From Flavivirga rizhaonensis (lineage in GTDB: Bacteria > Bacteroidota > Bacteroidia > Flavobacteriales > Flavobacteriaceae), in contig NZ_SRSO01000031.1 in NCBI RefSeq assembly GCF_004791695.1, positions 1 to 56,385 on the forward strand: a stretch of 56,385 nt of DNA, written 5' to 3'. The translations under genes were made by a program, and so were the position numbers. Shown in pieces: positions 25,796-35,969 of this stretch (the first letter of the stretch is position 1; each line of letters starts with the position of its first letter). The notes under the pieces are model-generated. The model searched no databases. It saw nothing but the letters and a program-made list of their open reading frames with translations, and was not told the DNA's origin.

Positions 25796-26863
25796 TTAGT
25801 TAATTAGAGAATTTTTGAATGCTTTCTGCTCTTTTATCCAAGCATTATATTCTTCTTGAGTTTCTACAACTATCTTCATTTGCATGTTGTAATGAGACTT
25901 TCCACAAATTTTATTACATAATAGTATATAATCAAATTCGTAAGATTCTAAAGGCTCTTCTCCTTTTGCTAATAGAGGTTTACTATTCTCTACTCTAATA
26001 TTATTAATTCTTTTAACTTTTTCTTGCATTTGAGGTGTTTCACGCATTTCTGCAGTAGTCACTGTTGGCGTGAAACCAAATTGTGTGATCATTCCTGGAA
26101 CACAGTTCATTTGAGCTCTGAAATGTGGCATATATGCTGAATGTAAGACATCTTGTGAGCGCATTTTAAATAATACAGGTTTACCAACTGGTAAATGTAA
26201 CTCGGTAGTAATCACATCGTCTTGCGCATTAGGATCTGCTTCATCTATACCTAAGATATTAGCGCGATCAATATCAATTAAACGTACATTAGCTTTTCCT
26301 AAAGTATTATCTGCTCCAGCGTATCTGGCTTTCCAGTTAAACTGTTGTGCGTATAACTCAACTACTAAAGGATCATCACTTTCATCAACACCCATAATAT
26401 TAATCCAGGTGTTTAATCCGTAAATAATCAATCCAGCTAAAACTATTACTGGAATAATTGTCCAAATAGCTTCTAGTTTATTGTTATCTGCAAAGAATAA
26501 TGCTTTCTTCCCTTTTTCACCTTTATATTTAAATGCAAAATAGTGTAGTAAAAACTGCGTAACCGTTTGTACAAAAAAGATAATTACCATAGAAATAACC
26601 ATCAAATTATCAATAGTTGGTCCATGTGCAGACGCAGAATTTGACATTAATGGTAAATCACCCCATTTTACTAAACATACAATGGTTATGATATAAATGA
26701 AAGCTAAAAAGCCCATCATTAAATATGCATTCAACGTATTGTCTTTATCTGTAGCAACTTGAGAATTTTCGTTTTTAGCTTGTGCTAAATCGAAAATCTT
26801 TACCATTTGCCAAATGGCAATTAAAATAAATACTAAAACTATAATTGTTAATAAAGCAGTCAT
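25796..26863 (-). CDS. coxB: cytochrome c oxidase subunit II
   Basis: Encodes 355 residues. Subunit II carries the CuA centre that receives electrons from cytochrome c or, here, probably directly from the alternative complex III. The CuA ligands are complete: CNKICGKSHYNM (CxxxCxxxHxxM) near the C-terminus and an upstream His in VLHSAYMPHF. The N-terminus has four hydrophobic segments instead of the usual two, with the family anchor at IWTIIPVIVLAGLIIY; extra N-terminal helices are usual in Bacteroidota. No haem c motif is fused to it. It lies 30 bp after actF. Confidence 0.95.
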   Translation of the reverse strand: MTALLTIIVLVFILIAIWQMVKIFDLAQAKNENSQVATDKDNTLNAYLMMGFLAFIYIITIVCLVKWGDLPLMSNSASAHGPTIDNLMVISMVIIFFVQTVTQFLLHYFAFKYKGEKGKKALFFADNNKLEAIWTIIPVIVLAGLIIYGLNTWINIMGVDESDDPLVVELYAQQFNWKARYAGADNTLGKANVRLIDIDRANILGIDEADPNAQDDVITTELHLPVGKPVLFKMRSQDVLHSAYMPHFRAQMNCVPGMITQFGFTPTVTTAEMRETPQMQEKVKRINNIRVENSKPLLAKGEEPLESYEFDYILLCNKICGKSHYNMQMKIVVETQEEYNAWIKEQKAFKNSLIN

Positions 26864-26893
26864 TTGTATCGTTCGTCTTTATTTATTTCTTAA

Positions 26894-28249
26894 TTAATAA
26901 TGAAATTCTTCACTTTCTTTTCTAAAAGGGTATCCTTTTACTAGTAATGGCGCTTTTGTTAAAGCTGTAAATACTATAAATATGAATAGTCCTGCAAATA
27001 GTAATACTGAACTTATTTCTGGAATCCCTATAAACCATCTATCACCAACGGTTGCTGGCATGATCATATTGAAAATATCAATATAATGACCTGCTAATAT
27101 TACCAATCCAGCCATAACAACAAACCATGGAATACGTTTGTAATCGGCATTCATTAGCATTAATATTGGAAATACGAAGTTCATAACCACCATACCTAAA
27201 AATGGTAATTTATAATCTTGAAAACGTGTTACAAAATAGGTAACTTCTTCTGGGATATTTGAGTACCAAATAAGCATGAATTGAGAAAACCATAAGTACG
27301 TCCAGAAAATACTGAATGCAAACATAAATTTAGCAACGTCATGCAAATGGTTTTCATTAACAAACTCTAATTGTCCTTTAGATTTTAAGTATAAAGTGAT
27401 TAAAGCTAATACTGTTATGCCACTTACAAACATACTAGCAAAGACATACCAACCAAACAGTGTTGAGAACCAGTGTGGGTCTACACTCATAATCCAATCC
27501 CAAGACATCATAGACTCTGTGTAAATAAAGAATACTAAAAACCCTGCTGCTATACGGAATGACTTTTTAAAATTGCTTTTATCTTCGGCTGTATCTTGTG
27601 CAATAGAAAATTTACGTGAAAAATGACGATATAAACTCCATCCGCCTATAAATATAAGCGCTCGAATTAAAAATCCAGTTTTATTTAACCAGCCAGATTT
27701 CCCAGCTACCAACTTATCATAATCCGCATGATCTGGATTGGTCATGTTCTCATTCATCCAAACGAAAATATGATCTCCTGAGAACATTGCTATGGCCACC
27801 ACTATTAAAGCTCCTGGTAATAAATAAGCGGTCATACCTTCCATGACTCTAAATAATACCGGAGACCATCCTGCCTGTGATGCGATTTGAATCGCATAAA
27901 AGGCTAATATTCCTAAAGCAATCATCATAAAGAAAAATGCAGCAACGTACAATGCAGACCAAGGTCTGTTATGAATTTGATGTTGTACGTGTTTTGCGTG
28001 CTTATCACCGTGATGTGCGTCAGTAACATGTGCTGCTGCTTCATGCCCTTTTTCGGCGTGTGTATCTGCTACAGCATGTGTTGCTTCTTCTGCATGACCA
28101 CCTCCATGATGAGAGGCCTCTTCAGCAAGCATTGTTTTTACTTCTTCTAAAGATTTATGAGATGTCAAAAAACCATATCCCACACCCAATGCACCTAGTA
28201 TCATTAGTATGAAAGAAAATGTCTTTAATTTATTTGAAAATGTATACAT
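26894..28249 (-). CDS. actF: alternative complex III subunit ActF
   Basis: Encodes 451 residues, with about ten membrane helices. ActF is one of two NrfD-like or ActC-like integral subunits of alternative complex III, which oxidises menaquinol and may move protons. A His/Ala-rich loop (about residues 45-95, with EEASHHGGGHAEEATHA) lies between helix 1 and the rest and could bind metal; it is unlikely to be conserved. The gene lies between actE and cox2, as in the standard order. Confidence 0.9.
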   Translation of the reverse strand: MYTFSNKLKTFSFILMILGALGVGYGFLTSHKSLEEVKTMLAEEASHHGGGHAEEATHAVADTHAEKGHEAAAHVTDAHHGDKHAKHVQHQIHNRPWSALYVAAFFFMMIALGILAFYAIQIASQAGWSPVLFRVMEGMTAYLLPGALIVVAIAMFSGDHIFVWMNENMTNPDHADYDKLVAGKSGWLNKTGFLIRALIFIGGWSLYRHFSRKFSIAQDTAEDKSNFKKSFRIAAGFLVFFIYTESMMSWDWIMSVDPHWFSTLFGWYVFASMFVSGITVLALITLYLKSKGQLEFVNENHLHDVAKFMFAFSIFWTYLWFSQFMLIWYSNIPEEVTYFVTRFQDYKLPFLGMVVMNFVFPILMLMNADYKRIPWFVVMAGLVILAGHYIDIFNMIMPATVGDRWFIGIPEISSVLLFAGLFIFIVFTALTKAPLLVKGYPFRKESEEFHY

Positions 28250-28271
28250 ATCTATAATAATCTTATCAATC

Positions 28272-28823
28272 TTACTTTTCTAAATCTGATTTTAACTTCA
28301 ACACGTATGCTACTACTTGCCAACGTTCCTCTTCGTTCAATTGGTTAGCATAAGAACCCATTGCGTTTTTACCATAATAAATAGTATGGTAAATACTTCC
28401 TACTGTTATTGCTCTTCCAGCATCATCATAACTTGGAATACCAAGAATTTTTTCACGCTTTACAAGCTTCCCTTGTCCATCCCCTTTATTACCATGACAA
28501 ATGCCACAGTAGATATCATATAATGCTTTTCCTCTATCTAAATCTACTTGAGTAGAATCTAATGTACTTACTAATGTCGTTTTGGCTAACTCGTAACCTG
28601 CTGTTGTATTATCAATATCAAAAGGTATATATCCTCTCGCTACTGATCCTTCTGCAGGTAATTGTGCTTCCAAACCATTAGGAAACGCTGCCTCGCCATA
28701 AGTCTCATATCCTTCAGACTCATACATATTAGGCATGAATTGATAGTTAGGAGCTGAATCTTTTTTACATGATACAGAAACAAAAACTACTGCTACTACT
28801 AATATTTTAATTAAGCTTTTCAT
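28272..28823 (-). CDS. actE: alternative complex III subunit ActE, monohaem cytochrome c lipoprotein
   Basis: Encodes 183 residues. The lipoprotein signal ends at VSVSC (Cys19 would carry the lipid). One haem c motif, CGICH (Cys106, Cys109, His110), follows a long N-terminal stretch, and a Met ligand probably lies in NAMGSYANQ. ActE passes electrons from the core of the complex towards the oxidase on the periplasmic side. It lies 22 bp from actF, while a 105-bp AT-rich gap separates it from actD. Confidence 0.93.
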   Translation of the reverse strand: MKSLIKILVVAVVFVSVSCKKDSAPNYQFMPNMYESEGYETYGEAAFPNGLEAQLPAEGSVARGYIPFDIDNTTAGYELAKTTLVSTLDSTQVDLDRGKALYDIYCGICHGNKGDGQGKLVKREKILGIPSYDDAGRAITVGSIYHTIYYGKNAMGSYANQLNEEERWQVVAYVLKLKSDLEK

Positions 28824-28928
28824 TTGTCAACTTATATTGTCTTTTTTGTCAAATGTAATTCACAAAACATTTTAATTTTTTAAAAATCTAAAAATTAAAT
28901 TCTGTTTATGCTCATTTCATATTTATTA

Positions 28929-29459
28929 TTAATGGGCTTTATCAACTAAATTAACTTCAACTGCTCCAGTTTCTTTAAGCAAGCTTTCTAATTCATTTTC
29001 ATTACCATGAACTGCTATTTCCATTAAGAAATGATCATCTGTAGTTCTAGGATCTGGATTTTCGGCTTCTTTAAAAGGCCACATTCTACTACGTAAGTAA
29101 AATGTTATTACCATTAAGTGAGCCGCGAAAAAGACTGTTAACTCAAACATAATTGGCACAAATGCCGGCATGTTTTCTATATAACTAAAACTTGGTTTAC
29201 CTCCAATGTTCTGAGGCCAGTCTTCAATCATAATGAAATTCATCATGACAATAGCAACAGTTAAACCAACTAAACCATACATAAATGCTGTAATAGCAAT
29301 ACGTGTAGGTGCTAACCCCATGGCTTTGTCTAGTCCGTGAACTGGAAATGGTGTATATATTTCTTCAATGTGATGTTTTTCTGCCTTAACTTTTTTAACA
29401 GCAGACATTAATACATCATCATCCGTATAAATAGCGTGAATAACTTTTGAAGCTTCCAT
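28929..29459 (-). CDS. actD: alternative complex III subunit ActD (DUF3341)
   Basis: Encodes 176 residues of the DUF3341 family. Two membrane helices (about residues 57-80 and 100-125) separate a small N-terminal ferredoxin-like part (with HIEEIYTPFPVHGLD) from a charged C-terminal tail. It is a structural subunit of alternative complex III without a cofactor. It starts 9 bp after actC. Confidence 0.94.
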   Translation of the reverse strand: MEASKVIHAIYTDDDVLMSAVKKVKAEKHHIEEIYTPFPVHGLDKAMGLAPTRIAITAFMYGLVGLTVAIVMMNFIMIEDWPQNIGGKPSFSYIENMPAFVPIMFELTVFFAAHLMVITFYLRSRMWPFKEAENPDPRTTDDHFLMEIAVHGNENELESLLKETGAVEVNLVDKAH

Positions 29460-29468
29460 TGACTATAT

Positions 29469-31223
29469 TTAGTTTATTAAATTTTTAGCTTGTCCAGACC
29501 AATCATCACGTTCTGCTCTTCCTGGGAAAGAACCTGTAATAGAATCTAACAAGTCATATTCTTTTTTCGTCATCTTACTAACCTGAAGGAAGGTATAAAT
29601 ACCAATACTGTTAAGCGTTTCTTCCATTTTAGGTCCGATACCATTTACTTTCTTCAAGTCATCAGCTTCTTGTGTAGCAGCATCAAAAGCGCCTATACTT
29701 CCAAGTAAATCATTTACTTTAGCCGAATTACCTTCTGTTGAATTATCCTCTTCAGTAGTAGTTGTTTTAGCTGCTAGTGCTGGCTTAGGAGCTTGTCCTC
29801 CTGAAGTTCTTGCATCCACTCCTGTACCTACTAAGCTATCTCCTCTCTCTCTAATTTTCTTATAACGCTCTCCAGAAGATTTCAAAATTGTTTTAACCTC
29901 TGCTTGTGCTATTACTGGGAACGTTCTTGAGTATAATAAGAATAATACAAAGAAGAATCCAATAGTTCCAATAAAGATACCTATATCTACAAATGTTGGG
30001 GAGAACATGGTCCATGATGATGGTAAGTAATCTCTGTGTAACGATGTTACAATAATTACAAAACGTTCAAACCACATGCCTATATTTACCACAATAGAGA
30101 TAAAGAAAGAGAACATAATACTTGTTCTTAATTTCTTAAACCACATGAATTGTGGAGAGAATACATTACAAGTCATCATTGCCCAATATGCCCACCAGTA
30201 AGGTCCTGTTGCTCTGTTTAAGAACGCATATTGTTCGTATTCTACACCAGAATACCACGCAATAAATAACTCTGTAATATATGCTACACCAACTATAGAA
30301 CCAGTAATCATAATTACTATGTTCATTAATTCGATGTGTTGTACTGTTATATAATCTTCAAGGCTACACACTTTTCTCATGATAATAAGAAGTGTATTTA
30401 CCATCGCAAATCCTGAGAATACCGCTCCTGCAACAAAGTAAGGTGGGAATATTGTGGTATGCCAACCTGGTATTACCGATGTTGCGAAGTCAAATGATAC
30501 AATGGTGTGTACAGAAAGTACTAATGGTGTTGCTAAACCTGCAAGTACCAAAGATACTTCTTCAAAACGTTGCCAATCTTTAGCACGACCAGACCATCCG
30601 AAACTTAATAAAGAATATATTTTCTTTTGGAAAGGCTTAATCGCTCTATCACGTAACATAGCAAAATCTGGTAGTAAACCTGTCCACCAGAATACTAATG
30701 ATACAGATAAATACGTAGATATTGCAAATACATCCCAAAGTAATGGAGAGTTAAAGTTTACCCATAAAGAACCAAATTGATTTGGAATAGGTAATACCCA
30801 ATAACCTAACCATGGACGACCCATGTGAATGATTGGAAACAATCCTGCCTGAACAACAGAGAAAATGGTCATTGCTTCTGCAGAACGGTTAATTGCCATT
30901 CTCCATTTTTGACGGAATAATAATAGTACCGCAGAAATGAGTGTTCCTGCGTGACCAATACCAACCCACCAAACGAAGTTAGTAATATCCCAGGCCCAAC
31001 CTACGGTCTTGTTTAAACCCCAAGTTCCAATACCTGTTGATATGGTATAAATAATACATCCAATTCCCCAAAGAAAAGCTACAAGTGATATGCTAAAAAC
31101 TATCCACCATTGTTTATTTGCTTTTCCCTCCACAGGTTTTGCCACATCGACAGTAACATCGTGATATGATTTTTCGCCTGTAACTAAAGGTCTTCTAATA
31201 GGTGCTTCGTAATGAGACGCCAT
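29469..31223 (-). CDS. actC: alternative complex III subunit ActC (NrfD family) with C-terminal helix-hairpin-helix extension
   Basis: Encodes 584 residues. The first 460 or so form the NrfD-type ten-helix membrane subunit that binds menaquinol next to the iron-sulfur protein ActB. After a Thr/Ala/Gly-rich linker (about 470-515) the last 65 residues form an extra domain with LKKVNGIGPKMEETLNSIGI and GRAERDDWSGQAK. This resembles the helix-hairpin-helix tail found on NuoE and ribosomal L21 of some Alphaproteobacteria. Such a tail is not part of the core subunit. It lies 28 bp after actB. Confidence 0.93.
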   Translation of the reverse strand: MASHYEAPIRRPLVTGEKSYHDVTVDVAKPVEGKANKQWWIVFSISLVAFLWGIGCIIYTISTGIGTWGLNKTVGWAWDITNFVWWVGIGHAGTLISAVLLLFRQKWRMAINRSAEAMTIFSVVQAGLFPIIHMGRPWLGYWVLPIPNQFGSLWVNFNSPLLWDVFAISTYLSVSLVFWWTGLLPDFAMLRDRAIKPFQKKIYSLLSFGWSGRAKDWQRFEEVSLVLAGLATPLVLSVHTIVSFDFATSVIPGWHTTIFPPYFVAGAVFSGFAMVNTLLIIMRKVCSLEDYITVQHIELMNIVIMITGSIVGVAYITELFIAWYSGVEYEQYAFLNRATGPYWWAYWAMMTCNVFSPQFMWFKKLRTSIMFSFFISIVVNIGMWFERFVIIVTSLHRDYLPSSWTMFSPTFVDIGIFIGTIGFFFVLFLLYSRTFPVIAQAEVKTILKSSGERYKKIRERGDSLVGTGVDARTSGGQAPKPALAAKTTTTEEDNSTEGNSAKVNDLLGSIGAFDAATQEADDLKKVNGIGPKMEETLNSIGIYTFLQVSKMTKKEYDLLDSITGSFPGRAERDDWSGQAKNLIN

Positions 31224-31251
31224 AATTATATAATTGATTCTTTAATTAGAT

Positions 31252-34200
31252 TTATGCTTCTGTTATATTTCTCACTTTTGTTTGATACTGCACATTTGGC
31301 TTAGTACCAACACTTTCTAATAAGTGATACATACGATTATCTTTTAAAAGTTTTGCAACTTTACTTTCTTTATCATTGATATCTCCAAATGACATAGCAC
31401 CGCTACTACAAGCTGCAGAACATGCTGTTTGGAATTCACCATCTTTAATTTCACGTCCGTCACGTTTTGCATCAAGAATCGTTTTTTGTGTCATTTGAAT
31501 ACACATAGAACATTTTTCCATCACACCACGAGAACGTACAACGACATCTGGATTTAATACCATACGTCCTAAATCATCATTCATATGATAATCGAACTCA
31601 TCATTTCCATTGTATAAGAACCAGTTGAAACGACGTACTTTATAAGGACAGTTGTTTGCACAGTATCTAGTACCTACACAACGGTTATAAGCCATATGGT
31701 TTTGACCTTGACGACCGTGTGATGTTGCTGCCACTGGGCATACAGTTTCACAAGGTGCGTGGTTACAATGTTGACACATTACTGGTTGGAACGCTACCTG
31801 AGGATTCTCAGATGCATTTTCCATTTCACCAAATTCACTTAATGAACTTCCTAATCCAGATATATCATCTTTCTTAGTATTGTCACCTTCAAATGATTCT
31901 TCAGATGAATAATATCTATCAATACGTAACCAATGCATATCGCGGCTACGACGTACTTCAGTCTTACCAACCACAGGTACATTGTTTTCTGCATGACATG
32001 CAATAACACAAGCTCCACATCCCGTACATGCATTTAAGTCGATTGATAAGTTGAAATGATGTCCAATTGAACGATCAAATTCATCCCATAAATCAACCTC
32101 TGGTGATGTTACTGGAACAGGTTCGTGATTTAAAGATACTGTAGGAACTGCATTCCAATGTTTTTTATCTTTTGTGTTGAATATCTCTAAAGTTGTTTCT
32201 TTAATGATATCACCACGTCCCATTAAGGTATTATGTAACTGTACTGAAGCAAATTCATGCTCTCCAGCTGCTGGTTCTATAGTTACTGTTTGTACGCTAT
32301 TAAAATCTTGATATAATGCATAGGCATTAACACCTGTTTGCATTTCTGTTTTTAAACCTAATGTTTTTCCATAACCTAGTGCTAATCCAACAGAACCTTT
32401 TGCTTGTCCTGGTTGAATCATTACTGGAGCAGTAATTGTTACTCCGTTAACTGTAACATTAGCATAGCTACCATTTAATGCGCCGTTAGCAACGTGCTTA
32501 TTAATTAAACCTTTTTCATCAGCATCTGCTTTTGAAATCGTTAAGTAATTATCCCAAGATGCTCTTGTAATTGGATCTGGAAACTCTTGTAACCATGGGT
32601 TGTTGGCTTGTTGCCCATCTCCCATACCTACTTTGGTATATAATGTTAATTCTAATCCTTTACTTTTTGCAGAAACTGCTAAAGCTCTTGCTGCATTTCC
32701 TGAGGGTGCTGTTTCAGCAATTTCTTCAGCACTATCATCTGATGAAGTTTCCTCTGTTGTATCAACTGTTTCAGTAGCAATAGCTCCAACAAATACACCA
32801 TCGTGTAATGCTTTATTGAAAGAACTTCCTCCTAAAATATCGGTTCCCCAAGCGTCTTTAATATAATCATGGTAAGAAACATTATTTCCTATCCATTTTA
32901 ATAAAACGTCTTGAAATTGTTTTGTATCGAATAAAGGACGAATAGTTGGTTGTGTTAATGCGTAATGTCCTTTTTTAAGTTCTACATCTCCCCACGATTC
33001 TAAGTAATGAGGTGCTGCTGCTATATATTGAGCTTTAGAAGATGTTTCATCAACCTTCATTGAAAACGCAATTGACAATCTTGTTTTCTTTAAGCCTTCT
33101 TCAAATTCTGAAGCATTAGAAAGTGTGTACATTGGATTTACACCACTCATGATGATGGCTCCAACTTTACCTGCTTTCATATCTGCTATTAAACCTGCAA
33201 CAGCTTTATCACTACCTTGTCTAGTTTTAATAGGTGTTTTAGGGTCGAATGCTTTACTTGCTAAAGTTTCATTTATTTCTAGAGCAATTGTTTGTGCATT
33301 TACATCTTGAATTCCTGTAACAACAACACCATTGCTTCCTGCCTTTTTAAGTTGAGAAGCAGCGCTTTTTACAGCGGCTTCTACTTTTTCTGAAAGTCCT
33401 TTTACTGAAACATTGTTACCAGTAATTAAACTATACAATTTGGCTAAAACTAATTTTTGCTGTGTTGGCGTTAATGGCACACGCTTATCTGCATTAGCAC
33501 CAGTTAAAGACATATTTGACTCAAACTGTACGTGACGTGACATTTTTCCATGATCTGGTACTCTGTTTTTAGAGTATCCAGAATCAAAACCGCCTCCTTG
33601 CCAATCTCCTAAGAAATCAGCACCAACAGACACGATAGTCATGGCCTTAGAGAAATCGTAATTCGCTAATCCGCGTTCTCCATATTTAGCTTGGTAAGCA
33701 TCTAATGCAGCAGATTCTGAAACAGCATCATAAGCTACATGACGAACATTACCGTATTTTTCTTTAAATTCTGAAATTAACTTGCTAGTAGATGGACTTG
33801 CAAATGTTTGTGTTAACAACACAATATCTTTATTTGCAGCAGCAATATTTGTTAACTTTTCAGTTGTTTCAGAGTTAAAAGTATCCCAAGAAATAGATGC
33901 TTCTCCTTTTCTAGGACCTTGTATTCTTAAACTGTCATACAAACCTAAAACTGAAGCATTCACTCTAGCATTTGCACTACCATTGGTAGCTGCCATAGTA
34001 TTGTTTTCAATCTTAATTGGACGACCTTCTCTCGTTTTTACTAAAACACTAGCAAAATCAAATCCATCAGCAATAGTAGTTGCATAGTAGTTAGCAACAC
34101 CAGGGATAATTTCCGTAGGTTGCACTACATAAGGAATAGATTTTTTAACAGGACCTTCACAAGCCGCTAATGATGCAGCTGCAGTACTAAAACCTACGTA

Positions 34201-34371
34201 CTTTAAGAAATCACGACGCGTTGTAGCCGTTTCTTCTAATGTTTCTTTATCACCTAAAAATTCATCAGTAGGAATTTCTGCTACAAACTCGTTTTGTTTT
34301 AGCGTCTCAACAATAGAACTATTTTCGTTTAGCTCTTCAACACTTTTCCAGTATTTCTTGTTTGATGACAT
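31252..34371 (-). CDS. actB: alternative complex III subunit ActB, fused molybdopterin-like and iron-sulfur protein
   Basis: Encodes 1039 residues. A twin-arginine signal is set inside the N-terminus (TRRDFLKYVGFSTAAASLAA, from about residue 51) followed by Cys, so the protein is probably exported folded and lipid-anchored. The first 700 residues resemble molybdopterin oxidoreductases but are thought to lack the cofactor in this complex. The C-terminal part (about 760-1000) is a ferredoxin-like subunit with four Cys clusters: CTGCGACVIAC, CQHCNHAPCETVCP, CVGTRYCANNCPYK, and CSMCIQM with CSAACSSGAMSF. These carry electrons from menaquinol towards the haems. The gene lies 83 bp after actA. Confidence 0.95.
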   Translation of the reverse strand: MSSNKKYWKSVEELNENSSIVETLKQNEFVAEIPTDEFLGDKETLEETATTRRDFLKYVGFSTAAASLAACEGPVKKSIPYVVQPTEIIPGVANYYATTIADGFDFASVLVKTREGRPIKIENNTMAATNGSANARVNASVLGLYDSLRIQGPRKGEASISWDTFNSETTEKLTNIAAANKDIVLLTQTFASPSTSKLISEFKEKYGNVRHVAYDAVSESAALDAYQAKYGERGLANYDFSKAMTIVSVGADFLGDWQGGGFDSGYSKNRVPDHGKMSRHVQFESNMSLTGANADKRVPLTPTQQKLVLAKLYSLITGNNVSVKGLSEKVEAAVKSAASQLKKAGSNGVVVTGIQDVNAQTIALEINETLASKAFDPKTPIKTRQGSDKAVAGLIADMKAGKVGAIIMSGVNPMYTLSNASEFEEGLKKTRLSIAFSMKVDETSSKAQYIAAAPHYLESWGDVELKKGHYALTQPTIRPLFDTKQFQDVLLKWIGNNVSYHDYIKDAWGTDILGGSSFNKALHDGVFVGAIATETVDTTEETSSDDSAEEIAETAPSGNAARALAVSAKSKGLELTLYTKVGMGDGQQANNPWLQEFPDPITRASWDNYLTISKADADEKGLINKHVANGALNGSYANVTVNGVTITAPVMIQPGQAKGSVGLALGYGKTLGLKTEMQTGVNAYALYQDFNSVQTVTIEPAAGEHEFASVQLHNTLMGRGDIIKETTLEIFNTKDKKHWNAVPTVSLNHEPVPVTSPEVDLWDEFDRSIGHHFNLSIDLNACTGCGACVIACHAENNVPVVGKTEVRRSRDMHWLRIDRYYSSEESFEGDNTKKDDISGLGSSLSEFGEMENASENPQVAFQPVMCQHCNHAPCETVCPVAATSHGRQGQNHMAYNRCVGTRYCANNCPYKVRRFNWFLYNGNDEFDYHMNDDLGRMVLNPDVVVRSRGVMEKCSMCIQMTQKTILDAKRDGREIKDGEFQTACSAACSSGAMSFGDINDKESKVAKLLKDNRMYHLLESVGTKPNVQYQTKVRNITEA

Positions 34372-34418
34372 ATTATATAATTGAATTACTTCTTATTATT
34401 TATTGTTTCACTTTTATA

Positions 34419-34446
34419 AGCACTTCGACTGCGCTCAGTGTGACAT
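34419..34446 (-). repeat. dispersed repeat inside the act operon
   Basis: GCACTTCGACTGCGCTCAGT then GTGACAT sits in the 83-bp gap between actA and actB. It is the same family as those around the GIY-YIG genes (12240 etc.), here within a transcribed spacer. Confidence 0.75.
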
Positions 34447-34454
34447 TTAATTAT

Positions 34455-35753
34455 TTAGTAATGGCACTTACCGCATTCCAGTCCACCCATTTGAGCAGCT
34501 GTTAACTTATCTACACCATATTTCTTAGATAACTCTTCGTGTATTTTAGTGTAGTAGGCATTGTCTTCTACATTAACATTGGTTGTTCTGTGACACTCGA
34601 TACACCAACCCATTGTTAATGGGGCATGTTGATACATTACTTCCATTTCCTCAACAGGACCATGACATGTTTGGCATTCAACGCCTGCAACAGAAACGTG
34701 TTGTGAGTGGTTAAAATATACGAAATCCGGTAAATTATGAATCCGCACCCATTTTACTGGCTGAGAGTCACCTGTATACTTTTGCTCGGCATCATCCCAT
34801 CCTACAGCTGCATATAATTTTTGAATTTCAGCATTATAATCAACACCTATTGCTTTTCCTTCTGCTAAAGTTTCTGGAGCAACTTCATAAATAGATTTAT
34901 GACAGTTCATACATACATTTAATGAAGGAATCCCTGAGGTTTTACTTACTCTTGCAGAAGAGTGACAGTATTTACAATCGATACCATTATCGCCTGCATG
35001 AATTCTGTGTGAGTAATGTATTGGCTGTACTGGTTCGTAGCCTTGATCTATACCTATTTGCATGAAATATCCAAAAGCAAAATATGCACTAGCTAATAAA
35101 AAGAATATAGCTGTTACTAACATCAAGAATTGATTCTTAACAAAAGCTTTCCATAATGGCGTTCTTTGTGTAGCTTCAGTCAACTCAATATTTTGAGCTA
35201 AAGCAAAACGACGTAGTGTCTTATTTACCACATATAAACCAACAGCTAGCAATATAAATAGAATTGCTAAAGCGCCTAAAATAAGTTCGTTAGAAATACC
35301 TCCTTCACTAGACTTAGCAGTGGTAGATTCAGTACTAGCCACAGCAGCAACAGGAGCTGCTTTTTCCTCAGCAGTATATGCAAGAATATTATTTAAATCA
35401 TCGTCAGACAATTGTGGAAACGCCGTCATAGCTGCACCCGCATACTCATTATAAACCTTGTTTGCATAGGCATCGCCAGACTTTATAACACCTGCACTAT
35501 TACGTATCCAAGCATAGATCCAATCCCTGTCTAAACCTTGATCGTCAGACAAACGTTGTTCCACATGACGTAGTGCAGGACCAGTCATTTTCTTATCTAA
35601 TTGATGACAGGCAGCACAATTGGCATTGAATAAAGCTTTTCCTTTTGCTGGATCTCCTTCTTGGGCCGAAAGAGAGGTTGTAAACGCTAATAAAATAATT
35701 AAGCCTAAATGAAGGATGTTTTTCCCTAATTTACGGTGAATCACCTTTTCCAT
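34455..35753 (-). CDS. actA: alternative complex III subunit ActA, multihaem cytochrome c
   Basis: Encodes 432 residues. After a signal sequence (about 11-31, LILLAFTTSLSA) comes a monohaem cytochrome c domain (CAACH at 46-50), a membrane helix (about 155-175), another hydrophobic segment (about 210-232) and a pentahaem region with CKYCH, CMNCH, CQTCH, CIECH and CGKCH. The six haem motifs fit ActA plus an added N-terminal cytochrome domain, as seen in other Bacteroidota. ActA passes electrons from ActB to ActE or the oxidase. It is the first gene of the operon. Confidence 0.93.
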   Translation of the reverse strand: MEKVIHRKLGKNILHLGLIILLAFTTSLSAQEGDPAKGKALFNANCAACHQLDKKMTGPALRHVEQRLSDDQGLDRDWIYAWIRNSAGVIKSGDAYANKVYNEYAGAAMTAFPQLSDDDLNNILAYTAEEKAAPVAAVASTESTTAKSSEGGISNELILGALAILFILLAVGLYVVNKTLRRFALAQNIELTEATQRTPLWKAFVKNQFLMLVTAIFFLLASAYFAFGYFMQIGIDQGYEPVQPIHYSHRIHAGDNGIDCKYCHSSARVSKTSGIPSLNVCMNCHKSIYEVAPETLAEGKAIGVDYNAEIQKLYAAVGWDDAEQKYTGDSQPVKWVRIHNLPDFVYFNHSQHVSVAGVECQTCHGPVEEMEVMYQHAPLTMGWCIECHRTTNVNVEDNAYYTKIHEELSKKYGVDKLTAAQMGGLECGKCHY

Positions 35754-35837
35754 ATTGTTAGTTAAATTAACTTCTAAACTTTAATATGATTTTTTTCATA
35801 TTTTAATAAAAAAACCACACAGTTGTAAAATCTCAGG

Positions 35838-35845
35838 CAAAAGTA
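35838..35845 (-). promoter_or_regulatory. -7 element of the act-cox operon
   Basis: On the minus strand it reads TACTTTTG, matching TAnnTTTG. A TTC, one base off TTG, lies 19 bp upstream. The leader to the actA start would be about 75 nt. Confidence 0.5.
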
Positions 35846-35969
35846 ATACTTAAAGTCGATTTTAGAAATGTTACAGAACTGTTAGTTGCTAATTTAGAGA
35901 CATTCTAAATAATAAAAAGAGCCACAATTAAGTTTATAACGTATACATTTGTATAAATATATTTTTGAC

